From: Rubrivivax gelatinosus IL144
GTDB lineage: Bacteria; Pseudomonadota; Gammaproteobacteria; Burkholderiales; Burkholderiaceae_C
DNA: 64,000 nt
Reading direction: 5' to 3'
Assembly: GCF_000284255.1 (NCBI RefSeq)
Contig: NC_017075.1
Coordinates: forward strand, 3,472,001 to 3,536,000
Shown piece by piece: positions 28,909 through 36,606 of the stretch. The notes beneath the pieces are model-generated. The model did not search any database. It was not told the origin of the DNA and saw only the letters and a program-made list of their open reading frames with translations. Both the position numbers and the translations under genes were made by a program. How positions within the stretch are numbered: the first letter of the stretch is position 1; every line of letters begins with the position of its first letter.

Positions 28909-28945
28909 CCCCCCTCGGGGGGGCGGCCGCCAGGCGGCCGGGGGC
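28909..28945. repeat. Degenerate hairpin repeat, likely terminator for upp and the dehydrogenase
   Basis: It has the same architecture as the two 35-base copies: a CCCCCTCGGGGG palindrome, then CGGCCGCC-A-GGCGGCCG, then a G run. It begins only 4 bases from the upp stop. It may mark the shared 3' end of the two convergent genes. Confidence 0.6.
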
Positions 28946-28949
28946 ACCA

Positions 28950-29576
28950 TCACTTCGTGCCGAAGATCTTGTCGCCGGCGTCGCCGAGGCCGGGGATGAT
29001 GTAGCCGTTCTCGTCCAGGTGGCTGTCGATCGCCGCCGTCCAGCAGCGCACGTCGGGGTGGGCGGTGTCCAGCGCCTTGATGCCCTCGGGCGCCGCCACC
29101 AGCACCAGCGCGCGGATGTCGGTGCAGCCGCGGCGCTTGAGCAGGTCGACGGTGGCGATCATCGAGCCGGCCGTGGCCAGCATCGGGTCGACGATCAGCG
29201 CGGTACGTTCGTCAAGGTGGCCGACGAAACGCTCGAAGTAGTGCTCGGGCTGCAGCGTCTCGTGGTTGCGCGACAGGCCGACGACGCTGACCTTGGCGTT
29301 GGGCACCATGTCGAGCACACCGTCGAGCATGCCGATGCCGGCACGCAGGATCGGCACCACCGTCACCTTGCGCCCGGCGATCTGCTCGATCGTCGCCGGG
29401 CCGCTCCAGCAGTCGATCTGGATCGGCTCCAGCGGGAAGTCGGCCGTCGCCTCATAGGCCAGCAGGCGCGCGATCTCGTTGGTCAGCTCGCGGAACTTCT
29501 TCGTCGAGATGTCTTTCTCGCGCAGCAGGCCGACCTTGTGGCGCACCAGCGGATGACGGACTTCGATGACAGGCAT
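28950..29576 (-). CDS. upp: Uracil phosphoribosyltransferase
   Basis: Salvages uracil to UMP with PRPP. The 208 residues match the bacterial enzyme length. The PRPP-binding loop [21 protein letters not shown] (about 128) is present, along with [13 protein letters not shown] and the C-terminal uracil-site stretch [15 protein letters not shown]. It is probably monocistronic, ending at the hairpin patch. Confidence 0.97.
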   Translation of the reverse strand: MPVIEVRHPLVRHKVGLLREKDISTKKFRELTNEIARLLAYEATADFPLEPIQIDCWSGPATIEQIAGRKVTVVPILRAGIGMLDGVLDMVPNAKVSVVGLSRNHETLQPEHYFERFVGHLDERTALIVDPMLATAGSMIATVDLLKRRGCTDIRALVLVAAPEGIKALDTAHPDVRCWTAAIDSHLDENGYIIPGLGDAGDKIFGTK

Positions 29577-29652
29577 GTTGAAACTCGGAATTCGGTGATC
29601 CTGCCAGTGTAGCCAGTGGCCGCCGCCGCGAGCTTGCGGCAGGTGCAGGTGC

Positions 29653-30393
29653 TCAGCGGGTGCTGGTGCGCTGGCGCAGCGCCTCGTACAGGCAGATGCC
29701 GGCGGCGACCGAGACGTTCAGGCTCTCGACCGCACCCTGCATCGGGATGCTCACCAACTCGTCGCAGGTCTTGCGCGTCAGCTGGCGCATGCCGTGGCCC
29801 TCGGCGCCCAGCACCAGCGCCACCGGGCCGGCGAGGTCGACGTCGTAGATCGTCTTCGTCGCGTCGTCGGAGGTGCCGATGATGCGCAGGTCGCGCTCCT
29901 TCATCTCGCCCAGCGAGCGCGCGAGGTTGGTCACCATCAGGTAGGGCACGGTCTCGGCGGCGCCGCTGGCGACCTTGGCCACCGTCGCGTTCAGGCCCAC
30001 CGCGTGGTCCTTGGGCGCGACGACGGCGCAGGCGCCGGCACCGTCGGCCACGCGCAGGCAGGCGCCCAGGTTGTGCGGGTCGGTGACGCCGTCGAGCACC
30101 AGCACCAGCGGCGCGCCGGCGGCGGCGTCGAGCGCGTCGTCCAGCGAGTGGGTCGGCGCCAGCGGCGTCACGCGCGCCACGACGCCCTGGTGGCGGCCGC
30201 TGCCGGCGAGCTGGGTCAGGCGCTCGCCGTCGCTGTCGACCAGCTTGGCACCGGCGGCTTCGGCCCGTTCGACGAACTGGCGCATGCGCGCGTCGCGGCG
30301 CGTCGCATCGACGTGGATTTCCTTGACCGACTGCGGCGCGGTCTTCAGCCGCACCGTCACGGCGTGGAAGCCGAACAGGACCTTGTTGCTCAC
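29653..30393 (-). CDS. rlmB: 23S rRNA (guanosine-2'-O-)-methyltransferase RlmB
   Basis: SpoU-family methyltransferase that modifies G2251 of 23S rRNA. The 246-residue product has the N-terminal substrate-binding domain ([15 protein letters not shown]) and the SPOUT knot motifs [21 protein letters not shown] (about 105), [10 protein letters not shown] (about 195) and [22 protein letters not shown] (about 215). The GTG start at 30393 is preferred: AGGTGA lies 8 bases upstream and the product then begins at the conserved segment. An ATG at 30447 would add 18 poorly conserved residues. Confidence 0.95.
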   Translation of the reverse strand: MSNKVLFGFHAVTVRLKTAPQSVKEIHVDATRRDARMRQFVERAEAAGAKLVDSDGERLTQLAGSGRHQGVVARVTPLAPTHSLDDALDAAAGAPLVLVLDGVTDPHNLGACLRVADGAGACAVVAPKDHAVGLNATVAKVASGAAETVPYLMVTNLARSLGEMKERDLRIIGTSDDATKTIYDVDLAGPVALVLGAEGHGMRQLTRKTCDELVSIPMQGAVESLNVSVAAGICLYEALRQRTSTR

Positions 30394-30483
30394 GGGGTTC
30401 ACCTGGGAAAGCGCCCGCCGAAGGGACGGCGGGACGAAGGCGCGCATCGTAGCCGCTCGCCCGCCGGCGAACCCCCATCGGCC

Positions 30484-31140
30484 TCAGTTCGACGCGTCGG
30501 GGAAACGTGTCAGCGTCTTCACGCCCGGCACCGGCGCCGTGCGTACGGTGTTCATGATGCCGGCCAGGAAGGTGTAGTAGCCGACGACGCCGGCGGTGTC
30601 GAGCACACCCTGCTCGCCGAAGCGCTTGAGCGTCGCTTCGTAGGTCTTGTCGGAGACGCGGCGGTTGCGCAGCAGCTCGTCGGTGAAGTCGTAGATGATG
30701 GCCTGGTCAGGCGTCAGCTCGGTCGGGCGGCGGCCTTCGGCAATCGCGTCGATGACCTCGGGCTTGATGCCCTGCTTGGCGGCGATCGTCACGTGGTAGG
30801 TCCACTCGTAGTCCTGGCTCCACGAGCGCGCGACCATCAGGATCACCATCTCCGACAGCGGCATGCCGATCGAGGCGTTGTAACGCAGGTAGCTGCCCAT
30901 CGTGTGGGCGTTGGTCATCAGCTTCGGGCTGCGGATCAGCACCGAGAACGGGCCGAAGACCGGGTACTTGCGCGTCGCGAGGAACTCCTCGGCGGCGGCA
31001 CGCTGGGCGTCGTTGTAGTCCTCCACCTTCACCGGCGGCATGCGTTCGGCGGCCACGGCCGGCACGGCGAAGGACAGCGCCGTGCCGGCGACAAGAGCGG
31101 CGCCGGCGATGGCGGCGAGCTGGGTGGTGTTCTTCTTCAT
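30484..31140 (-). CDS. Exported carboxymuconolactone decarboxylase family protein
   Basis: A 218-residue AhpD/CMD-fold protein with a clear Sec signal peptide (AALVAGTALSFAVPAVAAE, cleavage near 31). The CMD core shows LSEMVILMVARSWSQDYEWTYH (about 95-116). The AhpD CxxC redox pair is absent, so it is not a disulfide reductase. Periplasmic CMD proteins are little characterised. Its gene stands alone with a long upstream region carrying a strong sigma-54 site, which points to inducible expression. No function is assigned. Confidence 0.85.
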   Translation of the reverse strand: MKKNTTQLAAIAGAALVAGTALSFAVPAVAAERMPPVKVEDYNDAQRAAAEEFLATRKYPVFGPFSVLIRSPKLMTNAHTMGSYLRYNASIGMPLSEMVILMVARSWSQDYEWTYHVTIAAKQGIKPEVIDAIAEGRRPTELTPDQAIIYDFTDELLRNRRVSDKTYEATLKRFGEQGVLDTAGVVGYYTFLAGIMNTVRTAPVPGVKTLTRFPDASN

Positions 31141-31190
31141 GGGGGTGACTCCAGGTCCTCAGACAGCCGAACAGTCGGCGCACCCCAAGC

Positions 31191-31205
31191 GCAAAGCTCG
31201 TGCCA
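31191..31205 (-). promoter_or_regulatory. Sigma-54 (RpoN) promoter
   Basis: On the minus strand the sequence reads TGGCACG-AGCT-TTGC. The -24 GG and -12 GC are exactly 10 bases apart and nearly every consensus base matches. The start point would be near 31180, giving a 40-base leader to the gene ending at 30484. Further upstream (31245-31300) are several imperfect inverted repeats built on GCTGCGCA, possible enhancer-binding-protein sites. Confidence 0.75.
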
Positions 31206-31301
31206 CGCAAGAACATCGTCTTCGGCGACGAAATCCTGCGTTTTTCGCTGCAAAGCGCGCAACACGCTTCGCGCTGCGCAAACCGCTGCGCAGCGGGACG
31301 C

Positions 31302-32036
31302 TCAGCGCCCGATCAGCCCCAGCGACAGCAGCGCCGTCAGCGCGCCGATGAACACCGGCTGGTGGACCATGTAGAACGACAGCGACCAGCGCCCCAGCAG
31401 CGCCAGCGGTGCCAGCACGCGCGGCAGTGCGCCGGTCAGCCAGCCGCGGCGGCGGGCGAGCGCCCACTGCCCCGCCGCCAGCCCCCAGAGCATCACGCCC
31501 CACCAGGGCAGCAGCGGCACGTAGTCCTCGGTGACCGGCTTGTGCGTCACCAGGCCGACCCAGTTCGTCCAGCGCGTGTCGAAGAACGCGTGCTGCCAGA
31601 CGAAAGGCAGCACGATGGCCACGGCACCCAGCGGCCACAACCAGCGCCCGAGCGGTGCGGCCAGCCGGGAGAGGATCAGCATCAGCGCGATGCCGTGCAG
31701 CACGCCGAAGCTGATCCAGCTGTGCGGGAACATCGTCGCCGAGCCGGCGCTGACCAGCAGCGCGCAGCCCGCCACCTGCGCCCAGCGGCGCCAGAAACGC
31801 GGCCAGCCCTGGCCGGCGTCGAGTGCCGCGGCCTGGCCGAGCCCGGCGCAGAACAGGAACAGGCTGACGATCGCCGTGCGCTGCAGCGTCCAGAACGCAT
31901 CGCCGTAGAAGTCCTGGCGCGGGTCGAGCAGCCGGAAGTGGTTCAGGTCGAACGAGAAGTGGTAGGCCGCCATCCAGACGATGGCCAGGCCGCGCAGCGC
32001 GTCCAGGCGGTCGAAGCGTTCAGCACCCCGGCTCAT
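31302..32036 (-). CDS. DUF1624 / heparan-alpha-glucosaminide N-acetyltransferase-like membrane protein
   Basis: A 244-residue polytopic membrane protein of the DUF1624 family, related to the catalytic domain of lysosomal acetyltransferase HGSNAT. It starts with RLDALRGLAIVWMAAYHFSFDL, where a histidine in the first membrane segment is conserved. About seven hydrophobic segments follow. The ATG at 32036 overlaps the stop of the RES toxin as ATGA, so it is the third gene of that operon. Whether it serves the toxin-antitoxin pair or just shares the promoter is unknown. Confidence 0.85.
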   Translation of the reverse strand: MSRGAERFDRLDALRGLAIVWMAAYHFSFDLNHFRLLDPRQDFYGDAFWTLQRTAIVSLFLFCAGLGQAAALDAGQGWPRFWRRWAQVAGCALLVSAGSATMFPHSWISFGVLHGIALMLILSRLAAPLGRWLWPLGAVAIVLPFVWQHAFFDTRWTNWVGLVTHKPVTEDYVPLLPWWGVMLWGLAAGQWALARRRGWLTGALPRVLAPLALLGRWSLSFYMVHQPVFIGALTALLSLGLIGR

Positions 32037-32710
32037 GCCGTCTTCTCGTAAACGTCGGCGAAGCCCTGCCCGTCCCAGGCGTACAGCAGGTGCGCGGCGT
32101 GCAGGCAGGGCCCGGCACCGCGCGGGCGGAACAGGCCGACGCACTCGCCGCCGGCGTGGCGCACGCTGCGGTAGACGACGCCGTGCGAGCCGGCGGCGCG
32201 CAGCGCGGCGGCCAGCGCGCGCGAGGCGCCGTAGTCGCTGGCGGCGTAGACCGCGTCGTCGACGGCGCCGGGCGGGCGCAGGTCGTGCAGCCGGGCGTCG
32301 ATCGGCACGTGGTACAGCCGCATCGGCAAATGCATCGCCGGCTGGCGCGTCGCGGCGAGGAAACGGGCGTGGTGGTAACGCGTCTCGGCGATCGCGGTCT
32401 CGCGTTCGCGCGCGGCGTAGAACACGCCCCAGCGGCCGTCGGAGAAGCGGCTGCCGTCCGGGTTGACGTGGGTGAAGGCGGCCATCACCGGCCCGCTGCC
32501 CGGACCGAAGACACGCTCGGCGCGCGGCACGCGTTCGACGTGGCCCAGTTCCTCGCGCAGGCGTTCGTTGGTCAGCGCCTCCAGCGCGTACAGCGCGTCG
32601 AAGTCCTCGGCGTCGGCGACGCGGTCGAACAGCGTCACCGACGGATAACGCGTCGGCACGATGCGACAGGCCTGCGTCCAGCGGACGCGGCGGACGTCGG
32701 GTGTGTTCAG
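32033..32710 (-). CDS. RES-domain toxin (MbcT-like, putative NAD-degrading)
   Basis: A 225-residue RES-domain protein, toxin of type II Xre/RES systems; characterised members deplete NAD+. Family segments are QACRIVPTRYPSVTLFDRVAD near the start, SDGRWGVFYAARERETAIAE (about 100) and GVVYRSVRHAGGECVGLF (about 185), which hold the Arg, Glu and Ser of the family name. No ATG, GTG or TTG exists in frame between the antitoxin stop and the conserved domain. The best start is CTG at 32710, overlapping the antitoxin TGA as CTGA. That would be a rare start codon with low, coupled translation. Confidence 0.85.
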   Translation of the reverse strand: MNTPDVRRVRWTQACRIVPTRYPSVTLFDRVADAEDFDALYALEALTNERLREELGHVERVPRAERVFGPGSGPVMAAFTHVNPDGSRFSDGRWGVFYAARERETAIAETRYHHARFLAATRQPAMHLPMRLYHVPIDARLHDLRPPGAVDDAVYAASDYGASRALAAALRAAGSHGVVYRSVRHAGGECVGLFRPRGAGPCLHAAHLLYAWDGQGFADVYEKTA

Positions 32711-33138
32711 GACCAGCCGCCGCCGCGCACGCCGTCGAGGTAGCGGCGCACGAAGTTGAGGTCGCCGACGTTGCCGGCCAGCATGCGCTGCAGCGCGCTG
32801 CGGCCGCCGAAGGCCTCGGCGCTGTTGGGCCGGCGAACCCAGGCGTCGGCCGCGGCCGGCTCGGGCAGCAGGATCTGCAGCGACTTGTAGATGCCGAGCA
32901 GGTTGGACAGCCGCTCCAGCGTGTCGCGCGACAGCCGCGCCTTCTCGGGGTGCTGGCGCCAGGCGAAGAAGGTGGAGCGCGCCGGCTGGCCCAGCAGCAC
33001 GAGCTGCTCGTCGACGCTCAGCCCCCAGGCCTCGGCGATGCGGGCAAACGCCCGCAGGCCGGCCGCGGCCATGCGTTCGTCGGAGACGTCGGCAAAAGCG
33101 GGAGCGGTTTCGGTGGCAACGAGGCGCATGACATCCAA
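32707..33138 (-). CDS. Xre/MbcA/ParS-type antitoxin
   Basis: A 143-residue antitoxin: an N-terminal Xre-like helix-turn-helix (about 30-80, RIAEAWGLSVDEQLVLLGQPA) and the C-terminal MbcA/ParS toxin-binding domain (ERLSNLLGIYKSLQILLPE and SALQRMLAGNVGDLNFVRRYLDGVRGG). It should neutralise the adjacent RES toxin and repress the operon. The start could be ATG 33138 or the ATG three codons later. It leads a three-gene operon with overlapping stops and starts. Confidence 0.9.
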   Translation of the reverse strand: MDVMRLVATETAPAFADVSDERMAAAGLRAFARIAEAWGLSVDEQLVLLGQPARSTFFAWRQHPEKARLSRDTLERLSNLLGIYKSLQILLPEPAAADAWVRRPNSAEAFGGRSALQRMLAGNVGDLNFVRRYLDGVRGGGWS

Positions 33139-33161
33139 TCTCAGACCACGACCTCATCGTA

Positions 33162-33175
33162 GTCCAAAAATGGAC
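33162..33175. promoter_or_regulatory. Candidate operator of the toxin-antitoxin operon
   Basis: An inverted repeat GTCCA-AAAA-TGGAC lies 24 bases upstream of the antitoxin ATG, in the gap after the MerR gene stop. It is the only clear dyad in that AT-richer patch, so it is the likely binding site of the Xre antitoxin. No biochemical basis is available. Confidence 0.35.
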
Positions 33176-33199
33176 ACCGCGCCAGCACGCGGCCGGCGT

Positions 33200-33649
33200 T
33201 CAGCCGCCGTCGAGCTGCCGGCGCGCGGTCTCGTTGATCAGCCGCAGCTCGGCCAGCGTCGCATCCAGGCCGGCGCGTTTGGCTTCCAGCTCGCGGATCG
33301 CCAGGTCGGTGCGTTCGACGACGTAGGCCAGCTGCTGCGTGCGGCCCTCGCCGTTGTCGCCGTAGAGGTCCAGGTAGTGCTTGATCTCGGCCAGCGAGGC
33401 GCCGATGGCCTTGCTGCGCAGGATCAGCGCCAGCCGCGCGCGGTCGCGCCGGGTGTAGACGCGGGCGCCGTTGACGCGGCGCGGCGCCAGCAGGCCCTTG
33501 TCCTCGTAGAAGCGGATCGTGCGCAGCGTGATGCCGAACTCGCGGCACAGCTCGGTGATGCCGAACAGCTCGCCGGTGTCCGGATCCCGGTGCGACGCCA
33601 CCACCGCCTGGGCGGCGGCGTCATCGGGTCGATCCGGGGTGTCGAGCAT
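33200..33649 (-). CDS. MerR family transcriptional regulator (LiuR-like)
   Basis: A 149-residue MerR regulator. The N-terminal winged helix reads FGITELCREFGITLRTIRFYEDKGLLAPRR (about 28-58), followed by VNGARVYTRRDRARLALILRSKAIGASLAEIK and a C-terminal dimerisation coiled coil (about 100-149). It has no cysteines in the effector region typical of metal sensors. It resembles LiuR-type regulators of branched-chain acyl-CoA catabolism. It lies 9 bases after the SCP2 gene and diverges with it from the acyl-CoA carboxylase operon, making it the obvious regulator of that operon. Confidence 0.88.
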   Translation of the reverse strand: MLDTPDRPDDAAAQAVVASHRDPDTGELFGITELCREFGITLRTIRFYEDKGLLAPRRVNGARVYTRRDRARLALILRSKAIGASLAEIKHYLDLYGDNGEGRTQQLAYVVERTDLAIRELEAKRAGLDATLAELRLINETARRQLDGG

Positions 33650-33658
33650 CGGCGGATG

Positions 33659-33955
33659 CTAGACGATGCGCTGAAGCTTCAGCGCGACGCTCATGTCGCC
33701 GCTGACCTTGATCTTGCCGGTCATGAACGCGGTCGCCGGCTGCAGTTCGCCCTTGATCATCGCGACCAGGTTGTCGTGCGTGATGCCGACGGTGCAGTCG
33801 GTGTCGCGGTCGACGTTGTCGACGGTGTTGGGCACGGCGCGGCCGTCGATGACGACGACGCCGTCGGCGCCGCAGTCGAACTTCAGCGTCGCGTTCAGGC
33901 CGCTGGCCTCGCCGACCTTGCGGCGCAGTTCTTCGGTGCAGGCTTGAAGGTCCAT
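33659..33955 (-). CDS. Stand-alone SCP2 sterol-binding domain protein
   Basis: A 98-residue single SCP2 domain, a fold that binds sterols, fatty acyl-CoAs or similar lipids. Visible family pattern: GLNATLKFDCGADGVVVIDG, DTDCTVGITHDNLVAMIKGELQPATAFMTGKIKVSGDMSVALKLQRI. The start MDLQACTEELRRKVGE at 33955 gives the normal length; an upstream ATG at 34000 is less likely. It heads the leftward transcript with the MerR gene. A lipid or acyl-CoA carrier role for the neighbouring catabolic operon is plausible inference. Confidence 0.88.
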   Translation of the reverse strand: MDLQACTEELRRKVGEASGLNATLKFDCGADGVVVIDGRAVPNTVDNVDRDTDCTVGITHDNLVAMIKGELQPATAFMTGKIKVSGDMSVALKLQRIV

Positions 33956-34041
33956 CGGATCGGGGCTCCTGTGTGCTGCGGCGCATCGTAGCCAGCGCAC
34001 ATGCCGCTGAGATCATGGAAATTACCAACCCGTCACCCTGT

Positions 34042-34055
34042 TGACGTTAACGTCA
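34042..34055. promoter_or_regulatory. Perfect palindromic operator in the divergent promoter
   Basis: TGACGTTAACGTCA is a perfect 14-base palindrome between the SCP2/MerR and carboxylase operons. On the plus strand it overlaps a TTGACG -35 (34041-34046); a CCTAAT -10 candidate (34065-34070) gives an 18-base spacer. An operator inside the -35/-10 spacer is the usual MerR arrangement. The expected start point is about 25 bases before the SDR ATG. Confidence 0.65.
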
Positions 34056-34100
34056 CCCACCGCGCCTAATGCCGCCGCATCCACCCGAAGGCGAGGCGCG

Positions 34101-34970
34101 ATGAACGAGTCCGGCTACCGCAGCGTGTTCCGTCCCGGCCTGTTCGCCGGGCAGCTGCACTGGGTCACCGGCGGCGGCAGCGGCATCGGCCGCTGCGTCG
34201 CGCACGAGCTGGCGGCGCTGGGCGCGACGGTCGTCATCAGCGGCCGCCAGGCCGACAATCTGGCACGTGTGGCCGCCGAGATCGCCGAGGACGGCGGACG
34301 CTGCGAAACCGTGGTGCTCGACATCCGCGACGAAGACGCGGTGAAGGCCGCCGTCGCCCGCGTCGTCGCCGAACACGGCGCCATCGCCGGCCTCGTCAAC
34401 AACGCCGGCGGCCAGTTCCCGGCGCCGCTGATGGCGATCTCGAAGAAGGGCTTCGATGCCGTCGTCGCCAACAACCTGACCGGCGGCTTCCTGATGATGC
34501 GCGAGGTCTTCCTGCAGAGCATGCAGGACAGCGGCGGCGCCATCGTCAACATGACCGCCGACTTCCGCAACGGCATGCCTGGCATGGGCCACAGCGGCGC
34601 GGCGCGCGCCGGCATGGCCAACCTGACGATGACGGCGGCCTTCGAATGGGCGCACGCCGGCGTGCGCGTCAACGCCGTCGCGCCGGGCTGGATCGCCTCC
34701 AGTGGCCTGGACCGCTACGGCCCGGAGATGAAGCCGATCATCGCCTCGCTCGCCGGCCAGGTGCCGCTGCGCCGGCTGGGTGTCGAGGCCGAAGTGAGCG
34801 CGGCCATCGTCTTCCTGCTGTCGCCGGCGGCGGCCTTCGTCACCGGCGTCACCTTGCCGATCGACGGCGGCGCGCCGCTGGGCAACCAGAGCTTCCCAAT
34901 GGGCCGGACGGCGCGGTCGACTCCGTTCGACGGCTTCCACCGCGCGACGACGCCCGAGGTGCTGCGCTGA
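34101..34970 (+). CDS. SDR family oxidoreductase, PECR-like
   Basis: A 289-residue short-chain dehydrogenase. The cofactor site is TGGGSGIGR (about 23-31), and NNAGGQFPAP follows (about 99). The usual YxxxK catalytic motif is replaced by HSGAARAGMANLT (about 167), the form found in peroxisomal trans-2-enoyl-CoA reductase (PECR) and 2,4-dienoyl-CoA reductase relatives. An enoyl- or dienoyl-CoA reductase role therefore fits better than an alcohol dehydrogenase. It is the first gene of the rightward operon and its stop overlaps the next ATG. atu clusters also carry SDR genes. Confidence 0.88.
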   Translation: MNESGYRSVFRPGLFAGQLHWVTGGGSGIGRCVAHELAALGATVVISGRQADNLARVAAEIAEDGGRCETVVLDIRDEDAVKAAVARVVAEHGAIAGLVNNAGGQFPAPLMAISKKGFDAVVANNLTGGFLMMREVFLQSMQDSGGAIVNMTADFRNGMPGMGHSGAARAGMANLTMTAAFEWAHAGVRVNAVAPGWIASSGLDRYGPEMKPIIASLAGQVPLRRLGVEAEVSAAIVFLLSPAAAFVTGVTLPIDGGAPLGNQSFPMGRTARSTPFDGFHRATTPEVLR

Positions 34971-36580
34971 TGCCCGCGCTGGTCTCGCGGTTGGACCCGC
35001 GTTCGGCGGCTTTCGCCGCCAACGCGGCTCGCATGCACGAGCGCCTGGCCGAGGTGCGCGCGCTCGAAGCCAAGGTCGTCGCCGAATCGGCGAGCAAGGC
35101 CGAGAAGTTCGCCGCGCGCGGCCAGCTGCTGCCGCGGGAACGTGTCGCGCGCCTGCTCGACCGCGGCAGCGACTTCCTCGAGCTCTCGCCGCTGGCCGGC
35201 CTCGGGATGCACGACGACGACGGCCGCAAGAGCGTGCTCGGCGGCGGCTCCATCGTCGGCATCGGCAGCGTCGCCGGGCGGCGCGTGCTGGTCACCGCCA
35301 GCGACAGCGCCGTCAAGGGCGGCACCGTCGCGCCGATGGGGCTGAAGAAGGCGCTGCGGGCGCAGGAGCTGGCGCGCGAGAACAAGCTGCCGCTGGTGGC
35401 GCTGGTCGAGTCGGGTGGCGCCAACCTGATGTACCAGGCGGAGATCTTCGTCGACGGCGGGCGCAGCTTCGCCAACCAGGCGCGGCTGTCTGCTGCCGGC
35501 ATTCCGCAGATCGCCGTCGTGCACGGCTCGTCCACCGCTGGCGGCGCCTACCTGCCGGGGCTGTCGGACTACGTCGTGCTGGTGCGCGGGCGTTCCAGCA
35601 TCTACCTCGCCGGACCGCCGCTGGTGAAGGCCGCGATCGGCGAGGACGCCACCGACGAAGAGCTGGGCGGCGCCGAACTGCACGCCCAGGTCACCGGCCT
35701 GGGCGAGTACCTGGCCGAGGACGACGCGCACGCGATCGAACTCACGCGCGAACTGCTGGCCCGCCTGCCCTGGGACACGGTCTCTGCGCTGCCGCCCGCG
35801 CCCGAGCCGCTGTACCCGGCCGAGGAGCTGATGGGCGTCGTGCCGGCCGACGAACGCACACCCTACGACGTGCGCGAGGTGCTGGCGCGCCTCGTCGACG
35901 GCTCGGAGTTCCTCGAGTTCAAGGCCGGCTACGCGCCCGACACCGTCTGCGGCCACGCGCGGCTGATGGGCCACGACGTCGGCCTCGTCGGCAACAACGG
36001 CCCGATCCAGCCCGCCGGATCGACCAAGGCCGCGCAGTTCATGCAGCTGTGCGACCAGTCGGGCACGCCGCTGGTCTTCCTGCAGAACACCACCGGCTAC
36101 ATGGTCGGCCGCGAGGCCGAACGCGCCGGCGCGATCAAACACGGCAGCAAGATGATCCAGGCGGTGGCCAACGTGCGCGTGCCGAAGTTCACCGTCGTGC
36201 TCGGCGGCAGCTACGGCGCCGGCAACTACGGCATGTGCGGTCGCGGTTTCGACCCGCGTTTCATCTTCGCCTGGCCCAGCGCGCGCACCGCGGTGATGGG
36301 CGGCGCCCAGGCGGCGCAGGTGATGGATTTGCTGAACCGCCAGAAGCTGGAACGTTTGGGCCTGCCGGCCGACGAAGCGGCGCTGGCGGCGATGAGCGAC
36401 GCGCTGCGCCGGCGCCTGGACGCCGAGAGCACGGCGCTGTTCGGCACCGCGCGGCTCTGGGACGACGGCATCGTCGACCCGCGCGACACGCGCCGCGTGC
36501 TGGGCCTGTGCCTGTCGATTGCCGAAGAGGCCGGGCGCCGCCAGCTGCGTCCGAACAGCTACGGCGTCGCCCGCTTCTGA
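34970..36580 (+). CDS. Acyl-CoA carboxylase beta (carboxyltransferase) subunit
   Basis: A 536-residue biotin-dependent carboxyltransferase of the methylcrotonyl/geranyl/propionyl-CoA carboxylase family. Landmarks are RGQLLPRERVARLLD, VESGGANLMYQAEIF (about 145), GSSTAGGAYLPGLSDY (about 185), QNTTGYMVG (about 370) and GSYGAGNYGMCGRGFDPRF (about 410). The segment around 145-165 differs from the LPRQDEVFPD form I associate with methylcrotonyl-CoA carboxylase, so the substrate may be different. It pairs with the biotin carboxylase subunit at 38546. The ATG overlaps the SDR stop. Confidence 0.9.
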   Translation: MPALVSRLDPRSAAFAANAARMHERLAEVRALEAKVVAESASKAEKFAARGQLLPRERVARLLDRGSDFLELSPLAGLGMHDDDGRKSVLGGGSIVGIGSVAGRRVLVTASDSAVKGGTVAPMGLKKALRAQELARENKLPLVALVESGGANLMYQAEIFVDGGRSFANQARLSAAGIPQIAVVHGSSTAGGAYLPGLSDYVVLVRGRSSIYLAGPPLVKAAIGEDATDEELGGAELHAQVTGLGEYLAEDDAHAIELTRELLARLPWDTVSALPPAPEPLYPAEELMGVVPADERTPYDVREVLARLVDGSEFLEFKAGYAPDTVCGHARLMGHDVGLVGNNGPIQPAGSTKAAQFMQLCDQSGTPLVFLQNTTGYMVGREAERAGAIKHGSKMIQAVANVRVPKFTVVLGGSYGAGNYGMCGRGFDPRFIFAWPSARTAVMGGAQAAQVMDLLNRQKLERLGLPADEAALAAMSDALRRRLDAESTALFGTARLWDDGIVDPRDTRRVLGLCLSIAEEAGRRQLRPNSYGVARF

Positions 36581-36606
36581 GCCCACGAGAAACGAGGAGT
36601 CATCCG

